Shown piece after piece: positions 36,771 to 46,199 of a DNA stretch of 64,000 nucleotides (within the stretch, counting starts at the first letter, position 1; each line of letters begins with the position of its first letter). The translations under genes were made by a program, and so were the position numbers. The notes beneath the pieces are model-generated. The model saw nothing but the letters and a program-made list of their open reading frames with translations. It searched no databases and had not been told where the DNA came from. This stretch comes from Spirosoma oryzae. Lineage in GTDB: Bacteria > Bacteroidota > Bacteroidia > Cytophagales > Spirosomataceae. The DNA is taken from the NCBI RefSeq assembly GCF_003002825.1, contig NZ_PVTE01000011.1, forward strand, positions 1 to 64,000, written 5' to 3'.

Positions 36771-36927
36771 CTGTAGGAGGGGGACTCGAACCACCCACGG
36801 TGCAGTTAGCCACAATACAACTCTGGTGGTCAACCCCAGTCGCCCGAAGGCGGCATTATACTGCGTTTATCCCTTATCACCACCCCCGAGACAGGAGGGC
36901 ACGTCTGCCAATTTCGACATCCTACAG
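36771..36927 (-). ncRNA. Structured RNA with tRNA-like ends (class II-like, atypical)
   Basis: Minus-strand RNA core of 157 nt. The ends form a perfect 8-bp stem (36920-36927 with 36771-36778). Inside the 5' end is a D-arm-like element (GTC/GAC stem, loop with GG), then an anticodon-like arm with loop CTGTCTC. Near the 3' end is a T-loop TTCGAGT between GGTGG and CCCCC, with one mismatch. Between these arms is about 75 nt of extra sequence that holds a CGCC-TTCG-GGCG hairpin and a 6-bp GGTGGT/ACCACC pairing. No CCA is encoded. Tools may call it a tRNA-Asp (GTC) or tRNA-Leu. I think it is neither, since a normal tRNA has no such insert. A promoter (36987-37018) and a terminator (36681-36715) frame it. 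No function is known to me. Confidence 0.6.
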
Positions 36928-36986
36928 TGTATGGAAAGATGTTGAGGCAGTCAGCCCGTTGACCCTGGCCAACCGCTTCAACAATA

Positions 36987-37018
36987 CAAAGGTAGCTAAT
37001 CGAACTGATTCGTTGCAA
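36987..37018 (-). promoter_or_regulatory. Promoter of the tRNA-like RNA
   Basis: TTG (complement of 37016-37018), 21 bp, then TACCTTTG (complement of 36987-36994): a full match to the Bacteroidota promoter form. The predicted start near 36980 gives a leader of about 50 nt with its own stem (TGTTGA/TCAACA) before the RNA core. Confidence 0.65.
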
Positions 37019-37042
37019 ATTTTATAGCAAAAAACCGTAAAA

Positions 37043-37074
37043 TTTATGATACGTTAAAATTGCGTCTATATTTG
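37043..37074 (+). promoter_or_regulatory. Promoter of the Lrp-family gene
   Basis: A perfect -7 box TATATTTG at 37067-37074, 28 bp before the ATG. The -33 region (TTT near 37043) is weak. It is divergent from the RNA promoter at 36987-37018. Confidence 0.5.
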
Positions 37075-37101
37075 TTATGAAAAGGGAAAACGAACGGGCA
37101 A

Positions 37102-37578
37102 ATGGCCGATAAAAATTTAGAAATTGACAATACTGATCTGAAAATCCTTGGTTTGCTGATGCAGGACGCGAATATGCCGTACACGGAAATCGGCAAACGA
37201 ATCTTTGTGTCGGGGGGGACCGTTCATGTTCGGATGAAGAAACTAGAGCAGATGGGGGTCGTGAAAGGATCGCAGCTCGTGATCGACAGCACCAAGCTGG
37301 GCTGGGATATCAGTGCCTTCCTGGGCATTTATCTCGACAAAAGTTCGCTGTATGCCGAAGTGTCCAAGCAGTTGGAAGCAATTCCTGAGGTCGTCAACAT
37401 ACATTATACGACTGGCATCTACAGCATCTTCGCCAAGATCGTTTGTCGAGACACCCAGCATCTGCGCGAGGTATTGCACGACAAAATCCAGAAGGTAAGC
37501 GGCATCCAGCGTACGGAGACGTTTATTTCGCTGGAAGAGAGTGTCAACCGCCCCATACCATTTGGTGAAGCTCTGTAG
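37102..37578 (+). CDS. Lrp/AsnC-family transcriptional regulator
   Basis: A 158-residue protein with an N-terminal winged helix-turn-helix (about residues 8-60: LKILGLLMQDANMPYTEIGKRIFVSGGTVHVRMKKLEQMGV) and a C-terminal RAM-type effector domain (about 70-145; LGIYLDKSSLYAEVSKQLEAIPEVVNIHYTTG). Lrp-type regulators sense amino acids or related metabolites and often repress their own gene. The closest candidate target is the divergent tRNA-like RNA, about 85 bp away between promoters. That is inference. Confidence 0.9.
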   Translation: MADKNLEIDNTDLKILGLLMQDANMPYTEIGKRIFVSGGTVHVRMKKLEQMGVVKGSQLVIDSTKLGWDISAFLGIYLDKSSLYAEVSKQLEAIPEVVNIHYTTGIYSIFAKIVCRDTQHLREVLHDKIQKVSGIQRTETFISLEESVNRPIPFGEAL

Positions 37579-37635
37579 CGGCAGTGAACCGTTACCGGCT
37601 GTGTCCGTGTTATAGCCGACAACCAATACGCACGC

Positions 37636-38175
37636 ATGCAACCTAAAATTCACGCAACGACCGTCGTAGGCATCCGGCACAACGGGCACGTTGCTCTGGG
37701 CGCCGATGGGCAGGCCACAATGGGTAATACCGTCGCCAAAAGCAATGTTCGTAAAATTCGCGTGCTTATGGGCGGAAAAATACTGGCCGGTTTCGCCGGA
37801 TCAACCGCCGACGCGTTCACGCTGATCGAGCGCTTTGAAGACAAACTGAATGCCTACGGTGGTAATCTGAAACGGGCCGCCATCGAACTGGCCAAAGACT
37901 GGCGCACCGATCGGTATCTGCGCAAGCTCGAAGCCATGCTGATCGTCGCGTCGAAAGATGATTTGCTGATCGTGTCGGGTACGGGCGATGTCATTGAGCC
38001 CGACTATGATGTAGCCGCTATCGGTTCGGGAGGCATGTACGCGCAATCGGCCGCTGTTGCACTGAAAAAGCACGCAACCAGCATGACGGCGGAAGAAATG
38101 GTGCGCGAAAGTCTACACATCGCAGCCGACGTTTGTATTTACACCAACCACAACCTGGTGGTTGAATCGCTATAG
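37636..38175 (+). CDS. hslV: ATP-dependent protease subunit HslV-like
   Basis: A 179-residue N-terminal threonine peptidase. The mature Thr follows a short prosequence ([31 protein letters not shown]); [20 protein letters not shown] and [14 protein letters not shown] also match HslV. It forms the proteolytic double ring that works with the HslU ATPase. No hslU is found here, which is common because the genes are often separate in Bacteroidota. It follows the Lrp gene by 57 bp. Confidence 0.92.
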   Translation: MQPKIHATTVVGIRHNGHVALGADGQATMGNTVAKSNVRKIRVLMGGKILAGFAGSTADAFTLIERFEDKLNAYGGNLKRAAIELAKDWRTDRYLRKLEAMLIVASKDDLLIVSGTGDVIEPDYDVAAIGSGGMYAQSAAVALKKHATSMTAEEMVRESLHIAADVCIYTNHNLVVESL

Positions 38176-38223
38176 TCAAGATAACTGACGGAAGTGGTAG
38201 TCTGGCGACCCCGGTATATTGCC

Positions 38224-38231
38224 TATATTTG
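38224..38231 (+). promoter_or_regulatory. -7 element of the histidine kinase gene
   Basis: TATATTTG fits TAnnTTTG and lies 30 bp before the ATG at 38261. It supports that start over the TTG at 38219. The -33 TTG is not evident. Confidence 0.45.
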
Positions 38232-38260
38232 AGTCTTTGCTCCGTGACCCTGACAAACGC

Positions 38261-39757
38261 ATGAAAGAAGGCTTACCACAGTCGTCCAAGCTGATGCGCC
38301 GGCGGATTTCGCTGGGGTTCGTTGCGGCTTTGGTGCTGTTGGCCATTGGCTTTGCGTTGTCGTTGGTAAGTTACCGTCGCCATAACGACGACAACGTCGG
38401 AGCTGAACAGGCACAGGCGGTCATCAATGAAACCAACACGCTTCAACTGCTGGTCCAGGAGGTGGAAACCGGGACGCGGGGGTACATGCTGACGCACGAA
38501 CTGCGTTACCTGAATCCGCGCGAAACGGCACTGCCGCAGATTTCCGGCCACCTCGATAGCATTCGTATGATGACGGCCGGCCATGGCGCGTTTATCCGTC
38601 GGCAGGTTGATACGCTCATGCTACAGGTTCGGGCCAAGTTGATGATGGCTAGCAAACAACTTCAGCTAACCAATGCCGGACTGATGGACAACCGGGATAC
38701 GGTGCGGCTCTATCTGGCTACCGGTCGTGAACGGATGAAGGCAGTTCGGCGGACGGTAGCGGTGATACAGCGTGCCGAAGCCGAGCGACTGGCCCAACAA
38801 ACCAATCAGGCTGAACGCTCGTACCGCAAAACGCAGCTGCTGATCTTTGCGCTCTCGTCCCTGACGTTCTTCGCGTTGATCGCGCTCTATCGTATGCTTA
38901 AGGATGAGCTTCACCGGCGGCAACAGAACGAAGATCAACTGCGGGAGTATGAGGTGCGGCTGCGCGAACAGATCCGGCAACTGGAAACGTCGAACGAAGA
39001 GCTTGAGCGGTTTGCGTACGTGGCCAGTCATGATTTACAGGAACCACTGCGTAAGATTCGGTCGTTTGCTACCCTGATCGTAGCCCGGCATGGCAACGCG
39101 CTGGAACAGGAAGGAAATACCTACGTGCACAAAATCGCGTCGTCGGCCGACCGCATGTCGAAGCTGATCAAGGATTTGCTGGATTTCTCGCGGATTTCCA
39201 ATCATCGTGAAGAACCAGAGCTGGTATCGTTGGACGACGTTGTTCGCTATGTACTTGACGATCAGGAGCTACACATTAAAGGACTGGCTGCCAACGTAGT
39301 GATAGATAAACTGCCAACCGTACAGGCAGTAGCCGGTCAGATGGATCATCTGTTTGCTAACCTTATCTCGAATGCGCTCAAATTTACCCGTCCCGGTGTC
39401 ACGCCCAGCCTGCAAATCAGTGCCCGGATAGCCGACTTGACCCAGTATCCAAAACTGGCCGACAATCGAACGTACTACGAAATCTGCGTGACGGATAACG
39501 GCATCGGTTTTGACGAAAAATATTTAGACCATATTTTCAAGGTTTTTCAGCGACTGCACGGCAAAAGTGCGTTTGACGGAACCGGAATAGGACTGGCCAT
39601 TTGCAAACGGATTGTGATGTCGCACGAGGGGCATATCACAGCCCGGAGTCAGCCCGGAGTCGGAACGACATTCATACTTATTCTTCCCGAACGGCAGTCG
39701 CGCCAGGATTATGACCGAACAAATCCCATCAAGACCCATTCATATTCTGCTGGTTGA
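38261..39757 (+). CDS. CHASE3-type sensor histidine kinase
   Basis: 498 residues from the ATG at 38261. It has a first membrane helix (about 15-38), a CHASE3-like helical sensor (about 50-185, QLLVQEVETGTRGYMLTHELRYL), a second membrane helix (about 192-212), a coiled coil, and a HisKA domain with phospho-His in FAYVASHDLQEPLRKI (about residue 258). The HATPase domain has NALKF, VTDNGIGF and GTGIGLAICKRI. Its last 47 bp overlap the start of the response-regulator gene, so the pair is one two-component system. Confidence 0.92.
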   Translation: MKEGLPQSSKLMRRRISLGFVAALVLLAIGFALSLVSYRRHNDDNVGAEQAQAVINETNTLQLLVQEVETGTRGYMLTHELRYLNPRETALPQISGHLDSIRMMTAGHGAFIRRQVDTLMLQVRAKLMMASKQLQLTNAGLMDNRDTVRLYLATGRERMKAVRRTVAVIQRAEAERLAQQTNQAERSYRKTQLLIFALSSLTFFALIALYRMLKDELHRRQQNEDQLREYEVRLREQIRQLETSNEELERFAYVASHDLQEPLRKIRSFATLIVARHGNALEQEGNTYVHKIASSADRMSKLIKDLLDFSRISNHREEPELVSLDDVVRYVLDDQELHIKGLAANVVIDKLPTVQAVAGQMDHLFANLISNALKFTRPGVTPSLQISARIADLTQYPKLADNRTYYEICVTDNGIGFDEKYLDHIFKVFQRLHGKSAFDGTGIGLAICKRIVMSHEGHITARSQPGVGTTFILILPERQSRQDYDRTNPIKTHSYSAG

Positions 39758-40169
39758 CGATGATGAAGACGACCGTTTTCTGACGCGGGAAGCCTTTCAG
39801 ATGCATTACCCAGGTAGCCAGATATCGTTTGCGGAGGACGGCGAAGACATGCTCGATTTTCTGCAACGGCGGGGGAGTCATGCCAACGACATGCACCCGC
39901 TGCCGGATCTGATTCTGCTCGACCTGAACATGCCCCGCAAGGATGGGCGGGAAGCGCTGCGCGAAATCAAAGCCAGCGAGCAACTCCGTCATATTCCGAT
40001 TGTCGTGTTGACGACGTCTGATGCCCGGGCCGACGTAGAAACGTCGTATTACAACGGGGCCAACAGTTTTATTACGAAACCACCAACCTTTCAACGCCTG
40101 AGCGAAGTAACCAAGACAATCGGTCAGTACTGGTTTAACGTGGCCACTGTTTGCGGACAGGAATTATAA
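39711..40169 (+). CDS. Single-domain response regulator (Rcp1-like)
   Basis: A 152-residue receiver domain with no output domain. The acidic pocket is in HILLVDDDEDDRFLTREA, the phospho-Asp in DLILLDLNMPRKDGREALREI (about residue 70), followed by VVLTTSDA and SFITKPPTF with the conserved Lys. Its start codon is inside the histidine kinase gene (47-bp overlap). It probably relays the kinase signal by protein-protein contact. Confidence 0.92.
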   Translation: MTEQIPSRPIHILLVDDDEDDRFLTREAFQMHYPGSQISFAEDGEDMLDFLQRRGSHANDMHPLPDLILLDLNMPRKDGREALREIKASEQLRHIPIVVLTTSDARADVETSYYNGANSFITKPPTFQRLSEVTKTIGQYWFNVATVCGQEL

Positions 40170-40176
40170 TGGCTGG

Positions 40177-41712
40177 TCAGGAAAGCTTGATTAGCCCGAC
40201 AAACACTTTTTCGATACCCGCCGTGACGCGCCGATTCTGACCGGGGGTGAATCGGTTGACCTGGATACAAAAGCTCATCCGTTCCCCACGGGTGGTGATA
40301 AAGTAGCCAGCATAAGCGCGAACCCCTTCGATCGAACCGCTTTTCGCCCGAATTTTTCCGGCAGCTATCGTTCCCTTAGCCAGATTACGAACCGTACCCG
40401 CTTGTCCGACAACGGGTATCGTCTCCAGAAAAGCCGGAAACAACGGCTCCCGCCCTACACTGCTCAGAATGCCGGTCATGTTGCTGGCCGTCAGCGCCCC
40501 AACTGTGGATAAACCACTCCCGTCTTTTATTCGAAAGCCCTGTAAATCAACTCCTTTATTGCGCCAGTACTCGACTAACTGACTGATGCTGGCATCGGTC
40601 GTTCTGGTCGATTTATTCAGCGTCAGGGCAGTCGTACGCAGTAAGGCTTCGGCGTACAGGTTGATGCTTTGAAAGTTGGTTTGCGTAATCAGATCAGTTA
40701 GTGGGGGCGACTTATGCTCATAAATCAGCGTTCGCTTGCCCGTCGATGGCAATGCTACCGGTAGTCCACCGCCTGCCGATAGTGGCTCATCGGATACCGT
40801 CATGTGATCGTTGAGTAACTGCTGCTGTAGCGCGTAGGCGGCAAAATAAGCGGGGTCGGGGAGGGCACCCTTCACGGAAAACTCATGGCCCAGCGGGACT
40901 TTGCCCGTCAGCCACTGCTGCGTCTGGAATGGCGCGCCAAGAATCGTTACCTGATCGCCTGTACCGGCCTCATCGGTTGTTACACTGTTGCGCAGGCTCA
41001 GGAAAGGAAGCATTGGATCGGTGCGCAAGTACGTCGCGGAAGCTCCCACCGACTTACCCGGCCTGAAAAAAACGCGATACCGGTTTTCGTTGATGTTCAG
41101 CGCGCTCAGACTCGCGCCGTAATAATTACCCAGATCGCCATAAGGCCAAGTATCGGGCGTGGTCAGGTCGGTGTATAACGAGGCATCACCCACGATACGG
41201 CCCCGTATTTCCCGAATACCGGCCCCCTTAATCTGGGCTGACCAGTACGTCAGCAAACCCGGTAGGTCGTAATAGCCCGGAAAGCGCCAGCTTCCCAGCG
41301 ACGGATCGCCTGACCCCCGGATGTATACGTTACCGGTGAGCACACTGTCCTGAATCGTACCGTCGTATTCCAGCGTCGTTTTGTAGCTGTAGTTGGGACC
41401 AAGCACCGACAGGGCAGTGGCAGTCGTAATTAACTTCAGGGTGGATGCCGACGGTAAACTTTGCCGGGCGTTGTAATTGACCAGTTCCTGCCCATCACTC
41501 ACCCGCCGGACAGATAACGCCACAGTTCCGTAACGCACGGCCGGGCCTGCCTGGAATGAATCGACGAGCGACACTAACTGCTGAACGGCCAGCGAATCAA
41601 CCGACGGGCGCGTGACCCTGACGGGCTGAGACGGCTCCGGTACGACTGGCTCAACAGGCTGTAGTAGTGCTTGCAGTAGAAAGAAGAACAGGCGAATGGA
41701 AAAGACAGGCAT
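40177..41712 (-). CDS. dacB: D-Ala-D-Ala carboxypeptidase/endopeptidase, PBP4 type (S13)
   Basis: About 511 residues from the ATG at 41712, with a signal segment (PVFSIRLFFFLLQALL). It has the three penicillin-binding motifs: SxxK in SLPSASTLKLIT, SxN in GASLSALNINENRY, and KSG in RAKSGSIEGVRAYAGYF. It trims or cleaves peptidoglycan cross-links in the periplasm. The frame is open to 41751 without further family sequence. It is convergent with the response-regulator gene, 7 bp apart. Confidence 0.92.
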   Translation of the reverse strand: MPVFSIRLFFFLLQALLQPVEPVVPEPSQPVRVTRPSVDSLAVQQLVSLVDSFQAGPAVRYGTVALSVRRVSDGQELVNYNARQSLPSASTLKLITTATALSVLGPNYSYKTTLEYDGTIQDSVLTGNVYIRGSGDPSLGSWRFPGYYDLPGLLTYWSAQIKGAGIREIRGRIVGDASLYTDLTTPDTWPYGDLGNYYGASLSALNINENRYRVFFRPGKSVGASATYLRTDPMLPFLSLRNSVTTDEAGTGDQVTILGAPFQTQQWLTGKVPLGHEFSVKGALPDPAYFAAYALQQQLLNDHMTVSDEPLSAGGGLPVALPSTGKRTLIYEHKSPPLTDLITQTNFQSINLYAEALLRTTALTLNKSTRTTDASISQLVEYWRNKGVDLQGFRIKDGSGLSTVGALTASNMTGILSSVGREPLFPAFLETIPVVGQAGTVRNLAKGTIAAGKIRAKSGSIEGVRAYAGYFITTRGERMSFCIQVNRFTPGQNRRVTAGIEKVFVGLIKLS

Positions 41713-41929
41713 AGGCTGTAGTGATTGAGCGACCCGGACGAAGAATAGCAAAAATTAGGCTTACCGCTAAGACAATGACAGCGCTACCGGTCAGTTTGTT
41801 TGCGAACTAAGGGAGTAGCAGGCAGGTTGTCAGTTTGTTGACAGCCTGTTCAGCTCAAATCCGGGCAAAACCCGTTGACAGGGGCGGTGACAAAGACGGC
41901 CGGTACAACGTTATTAACCGGTAATGTTG

Positions 41930-41937
41930 TAGTTTTG
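41930..41937 (+). promoter_or_regulatory. -7 element before the beta-CASP nuclease gene
   Basis: TAGTTTTG fits TAnnTTTG and lies 90 bp before the ATG of the nuclease/accA pair. No good -33 TTG is seen. Confidence 0.4.
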
Positions 41938-42027
41938 CACCCTTACACTTATCTGAGTGCCCCACCGAAGTAGCTTCAGAACCTGACAGGATCACGAATA
42001 AATGACATTGAATAGTAAGCTGTACGC

Positions 42028-43458
42028 ATGAAATTATCGTTTCTGGGGGCTGCCCGTCAGGTAACAGGCAGCATGTACCTGCTGGAACTGGAGGATGATT
42101 ACCGTATCCTGGTCGACTGCGGGTCGGACCTGGAGAGATCCCGCCAGAACGGTCAGGATGTTCCAACAAGTCCTCAATCGAGTTTCTTTCCGTTTGAGGC
42201 TTCGAGTATTAATCTGGTACTGCTCACCCACGCGCACGTTGACCATTCCGGCAATTTGCCCAACCTCTACCGCGAAGGGTACGAAGGACAGATTCTTTGC
42301 ACCGAACCGACGTTCGCGCTGGCTAATGTACTACTGAAAGATGCAGCTTCGATCAATCAGAAGCGGATCAACGAACTCAACGCCAGTAAAAAACAACGGG
42401 TAAAAGATCGGCAGGCGCAGTTACAGAAAGATTTGTATCTGGATCGGCAAGTGCGCGAAACGATGGAAAACGTGGTACCCATCGCGTTTAACCGCCGGTT
42501 TCGTGTGGCCGATAACGTTGATGTAACGTTCATTCCGGCGGGACACCTGCTGGGAGCGGCTCACATTGTTGTCAGCGTAGTCGAGAACGGGGAGAAGAAA
42601 AGTATCTGCTTCTCCGGCGACATCGGCCGTAAAAACTACCCGCTGCTGGTTGACCCGGCACCGGTACCGCCTGTCGATTACCTGATTTGCGAAAGCACCT
42701 ACGGGAACCGACTGCACGAAGACAACATCTCGCCCGAAGATGCCCTTGCCGATGTTATTCAGCGGACCTGCATTGACATACCGGGTCGGCTGATTATTCC
42801 GTCGTTCAGTGTGGGCCGGACGCAAGCCCTGCTTTACACGTTGAATAAGCTGTATACCGAGCGTGATTTTCCGCCGATCAAGGTATTCTCCGACAGTCCG
42901 ATGGGCTTTGAAAGTACCAAGATTTACCTGCAGCACGTGAAAATGCTGAACGGCGAAGCCAAGGAGTTCTATAAGGAGAACGAAACCCTGTTCGACTTCG
43001 AAAATTTCGAGTTTCTGGAGTCGTCGAAGGCCAGTAAGGCGGTGTCGAACTACGGTGAACCTTGTATTATCATTTCCTCGTCGGGGATGGTGCAGGGCGG
43101 ACGGGTTGAATACCACGTAGCGGAAAACATCAGCAATCCGTACTCAACGATCCTGATTATCGGCTACTGCGCGGAAGGTACGCTCGGCTGGCGACTGCTC
43201 AACGGGCAATCGACGCTGACGATCAAAGGCAAAGAGCATCAGGTATTGGCCAATATTGAGAAGATCGACGTGTTCAGCGGACATGGCGACCGCGACGATC
43301 TGATGGAGTTTGTAACGGTGCAATCGCCCGAAACGTTAAAACGCATATTTCTGGTCCACGGCGAATACGAAAGCATGGAAGCCTTCCGGGATACACTGGC
43401 CGAAGCGGGTTATCCGCAGGTGGTGATTCCTAAAAAAGGCGAACGATTTGAGCTATGA
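42028..43458 (+). CDS. Metallo-beta-lactamase/beta-CASP family RNase-like protein
   Basis: A 476-residue protein with the zinc-binding [11 protein letters not shown] (about residues 67-77), an internal beta-CASP domain ([29 protein letters not shown]), and a C-terminal RMMBL segment ([23 protein letters not shown] with FLVHGE). Relatives are CPSF-like or YSH1-type RNases that cut or trim RNA. It overlaps accA by 4 bp (ATGA), so the two are translationally coupled. Confidence 0.88.
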   Translation: MKLSFLGAARQVTGSMYLLELEDDYRILVDCGSDLERSRQNGQDVPTSPQSSFFPFEASSINLVLLTHAHVDHSGNLPNLYREGYEGQILCTEPTFALANVLLKDAASINQKRINELNASKKQRVKDRQAQLQKDLYLDRQVRETMENVVPIAFNRRFRVADNVDVTFIPAGHLLGAAHIVVSVVENGEKKSICFSGDIGRKNYPLLVDPAPVPPVDYLICESTYGNRLHEDNISPEDALADVIQRTCIDIPGRLIIPSFSVGRTQALLYTLNKLYTERDFPPIKVFSDSPMGFESTKIYLQHVKMLNGEAKEFYKENETLFDFENFEFLESSKASKAVSNYGEPCIIISSSGMVQGGRVEYHVAENISNPYSTILIIGYCAEGTLGWRLLNGQSTLTIKGKEHQVLANIEKIDVFSGHGDRDDLMEFVTVQSPETLKRIFLVHGEYESMEAFRDTLAEAGYPQVVIPKKGERFEL

Positions 43459-44408
43459 GAACCTATCTTGATTTCGAAAAACCGATTGCCGACCTTGAAG
43501 CCCGGCTCGAAGAAACCCGGCAACTAGCCAAAACCAGCAACATCAACGTAAGTGAGGCTGTTGAGGTACTCGAGCAAAGCATCAACCGGCTGCGGCAGGA
43601 GATTTTTCAAAACCTGACCCGCTGGCAGCGCGTACAGCTGTCGCGGCACCCGGACCGCCCCTACACACTCGACTACATCTCGCTGATGTGTGATGAATTT
43701 ATCGAACTGCACGGCGATCGTACTGTCCGCGATGACCCGGCGATGGTTGGTGGCTTCGGTAAAATCGGGGATCAAACCGTCATGATTATTGGGCAGCAGA
43801 AAGGACGGAATACCAAACAGCGGCAGCACCGGAACTTTGGCATGCCTAACCCGGAAGGGTACCGCAAGGCCCTGCGTCTGATGAAGATGGCCGAGAAGTT
43901 TGGTAAGCCCATCATCACGCTGATCGACACGCCGGGTGCTTTTCCCGGACTGGAAGCCGAAGAGCGCGGGCAGGGTGAAGCCATTGCCCGTAACCTGAAA
44001 GAGATGTTTATGCTGACGGTGCCGGTAATCTGCATCGTCATTGGTGAAGGTGCATCAGGCGGTGCACTCGGCATCGCGATCGGCGACCGCGTACTGATGC
44101 TGGAGAACACCTGGTACTCGGTTATTTCACCCGAAAACTGCTCGACCATTCTCTGGCGTAGCTGGAACTTTAAAGAGCAGGCGGCCGAAGCTATGAAGGT
44201 GACCGCCAAAGACATGACCTCGTTCAAACTGGTCGATGGTATCGTCGACGAACCGCTGGGTGGCGCGCACAACGATCATCAGGCTATGGCGCAGCACTTG
44301 AAAACCGTCATCCTCGACGCGCTAACGGAGTTGAATGCCCTGTCGCCCGACGAACGAATCAATCAGCGCATCGACAAGTTCTGCTCGATGGGCGTTGTTG
44401 TCGAATAG
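43455..44408 (+). CDS. accA: Acetyl-CoA carboxylase carboxyltransferase subunit alpha
   Basis: A 317-residue full-length Acc[16 protein letters not shown] at the start, [83 protein letters not shown]. It transfers the carboxyl group from biotin to acetyl-CoA in fatty-acid synthesis, with AccD. It starts inside the preceding nuclease gene and ends at a rho-independent terminator. Confidence 0.96.
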   Translation: MRTYLDFEKPIADLEARLEETRQLAKTSNINVSEAVEVLEQSINRLRQEIFQNLTRWQRVQLSRHPDRPYTLDYISLMCDEFIELHGDRTVRDDPAMVGGFGKIGDQTVMIIGQQKGRNTKQRQHRNFGMPNPEGYRKALRLMKMAEKFGKPIITLIDTPGAFPGLEAEERGQGEAIARNLKEMFMLTVPVICIVIGEGASGGALGIAIGDRVLMLENTWYSVISPENCSTILWRSWNFKEQAAEAMKVTAKDMTSFKLVDGIVDEPLGGAHNDHQAMAQHLKTVILDALTELNALSPDERINQRIDKFCSMGVVVE

Positions 44409-44430
44409 ATATTGATTTAAGAATAGAGCA

Positions 44431-44460
44431 AGCCGTCTGGGAAACCGGGCGGCTTTTTTT
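44431..44460 (+). terminator. Rho-independent terminator of accA
   Basis: A 10-bp stem with two G-U pairs (44431-44440 with 44445-44454), GAAA loop and a seven-T run. It marks the border between housekeeping DNA and the low-GC two-gene island, and it overlaps the last codon of the converging gene. Confidence 0.85.
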
Positions 44461-44980
44461 ATTGGAAATGCTTATGATTGAGATGAAAAAGCGAAACGCC
44501 CATAGCGTCGAATTCTTCCTCTTCCTCTAATAAACTGGCTCTATTTATTGGACGGGTACCTGACTCGGCCAGTAAACAGACATAAGCCTCAATTACGCTA
44601 GTAAGGTTGAGTACTTGCCTCAAGTAAACTATAGTGGCCTTAAGCTGGTCTTTTGCTTCTCGTCGTAGCTTCTTACGCTGCGTCATGGACGACGTAGTTT
44701 TTATTTCGATAAGACAGAGAGTCTGTTCGTTAAAAACAGCGCAATCACACCGCTGCGTTTTATCATCATCCATTAGTAAACACTTATCTATTGCTAGAAA
44801 GTGAACAAGACTTCCCGATGAATTAGTTACTCGGAAATGCCTTACACCGTATTCATCGTCTTGTAGATAGCAACGTTTCTCTAACTCGTGATCATAGATG
44901 TAGAATTCAGTATCAGATAATGAGATTAAACAGTCACTATATTGTAGCTGTGGAAAAGCACCTATAAATAAATCAAGCAC
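44459..44980 (-). CDS. PD-(D/E)XK nuclease-like protein of an ATPase/nuclease pair
   Basis: A 173-residue soluble protein from a GTG at 44980. The central RCDCAVFNEQTLCLIEIKTTS stretch has the D-x(n)-E-x-K spacing of PD-(D/E)XK nucleases. No other domain is visible. It overlaps the ATPase gene by 8 bp (GTGCTTGA holds the start of one and the stop of the other), so production is coupled. The nuclease call rests on a single motif and could be wrong. GC is below its neighbours. A role as toxic effector in a defence module is inference. Confidence 0.6.
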   Translation of the reverse strand: MLDLFIGAFPQLQYSDCLISLSDTEFYIYDHELEKRCYLQDDEYGVRHFRVTNSSGSLVHFLAIDKCLLMDDDKTQRCDCAVFNEQTLCLIEIKTTSSMTQRKKLRREAKDQLKATIVYLRQVLNLTSVIEAYVCLLAESGTRPINRASLLEEEEEFDAMGVSLFHLNHKHFQ

Positions 44981-46166
44981 GGGATGAGGAACGTCTGAGT
45001 GCGAATAGTTTATCTTGTTCGTCTGCTAGATCATCAGAAACATCATCGAGTTCATTTTCTGCTATCATACCAGTCTGCTCGCTCACTATGCTACGAACTG
45101 TGCCGTTATCGACATAATAGGCCGCAAAGTCATCCGGGTTAATCCAGCAGCGGGAGGGAATTATCTTTTCTACCTCCGCTCTTAATTCGTCGCTCTGATT
45201 TCCAACTTTATACGCTAGCATCAGCGTGTTGAACGAGCTGAGTACGTACGGGCTGTGTGTCGTGAAAACCCATTCAGCATCTTGGTACGATACGTCAGGC
45301 TGCAAGCCACCTAGTAATGAATAGATCAAGTCTTTCTGAGCGGTTGGATATAAGTTAAGTTCTGGCTCCTCAATAACAAATCTATTTTTTAAATTAAGGC
45401 GCTGGTTTTCAACGACAAGAGTTAATGGAATTATGGATTGATAACCGCTGGCTGTATTACGTAAATTTATTTTTGCGTTATTTTGAAATATGAAATCTGA
45501 GCTATCTACATATTCATATTTTATCCCTAGATACGGAATTTTTAAAGATACTATTTGGTGCCTAGCATTTTCATAAAGATTCAAGAATGAAGTTACTATT
45601 TCTGGTAGATTAATTTTGGAATTAATAATGCTCCATATTGCATCTGAAAGAATGGAAACAAGTTGCCTTTCAGCAGGAATATACAAAGACGAGTATTCCC
45701 CTGATAATTTGTATTGAACAGTATTTCGAAGTGTGGATGTCTGAATGAGTAAATCGTGAAGTAATTCGTTTGCTATATTGTCTTCTAATTTATCTTCTAA
45801 GTTCGAGAGGATTTCCGATATGGATTCTATTTTATCGATAGAAATGTCTATTTTTTCCTCATTTTGTTGCTTATTCAATAAACTAAATTTAAAATTATCA
45901 TTATATTCCAAGTAGTACTGTCTGCCGATAAACTTCATATATGAGTTTTTTGAAATGTATCCGTTTAGGTTGTATTTTTTTTCGAAATAATTTTGATTGT
46001 TAGAATTGTTATTGAAGGTGACAATTCCGCTATCACTACCAATTGCAATCAATTTAGCCAACGTGCTTTTGCCAGTACCTTGCGGACCGATGAAGACTGT
46101 GTGCTTTTTTACGTCGAGTTCTGCTTCCCGAATTGGGCCGACGTTTTTGACTGTTAACTTTGCCAT
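44973..46166 (-). CDS. OLD/AAA-type ABC ATPase of an ATPase/nuclease pair
   Basis: About 397 residues from the ATG at 46166. The GTG at 46220 adds 18 residues of no known match. It has Walker A FIGPQGTGKST (about residues 25-35), an ABC-signature-like TASGYQS, Walker B RFVIEEPELNLYP and the H-loop TTHSPYVLSS, as in overcoming-lysogenization-defect-type ATPases. There is no C-terminal TOPRIM domain. The middle of the gene (45400-46020) is clearly AT-rich, unlike the flanks. With the following small nuclease-like gene it resembles two-gene phage-defence systems built from an ABC ATPase and an effector nuclease (compare PARIS and Septu). No such assignment is proven. Confidence 0.75.
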   Translation of the reverse strand: MAKLTVKNVGPIREAELDVKKHTVFIGPQGTGKSTLAKLIAIGSDSGIVTFNNNSNNQNYFEKKYNLNGYISKNSYMKFIGRQYYLEYNDNFKFSLLNKQQNEEKIDISIDKIESISEILSNLEDKLEDNIANELLHDLLIQTSTLRNTVQYKLSGEYSSLYIPAERQLVSILSDAIWSIINSKINLPEIVTSFLNLYENARHQIVSLKIPYLGIKYEYVDSSDFIFQNNAKINLRNTASGYQSIIPLTLVVENQRLNLKNRFVIEEPELNLYPTAQKDLIYSLLGGLQPDVSYQDAEWVFTTHSPYVLSSFNTLMLAYKVGNQSDELRAEVEKIIPSRCWINPDDFAAYYVDNGTVRSIVSEQTGMIAENELDDVSDDLADEQDKLFALRRSSSRA

Positions 46167-46199
46167 TCGCTGTATATGCCTAGTCTGCAAATCTAACGG

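Noticed and set aside
36771-36927. A normal tRNA gene (Asp GTC or Leu)
   Set aside because: The 157-nt length, a T-stem mismatch, an unusual U at the position after the anticodon and a roughly 75-nt insert exclude a standard tRNA. A group I intron would be longer and sit within the anticodon loop.
36800-37027. A 75-codon plus-strand frame across the tRNA-like RNA
   Set aside because: It reads the complement of a structured RNA, crosses its promoter, and shows no protein family features.
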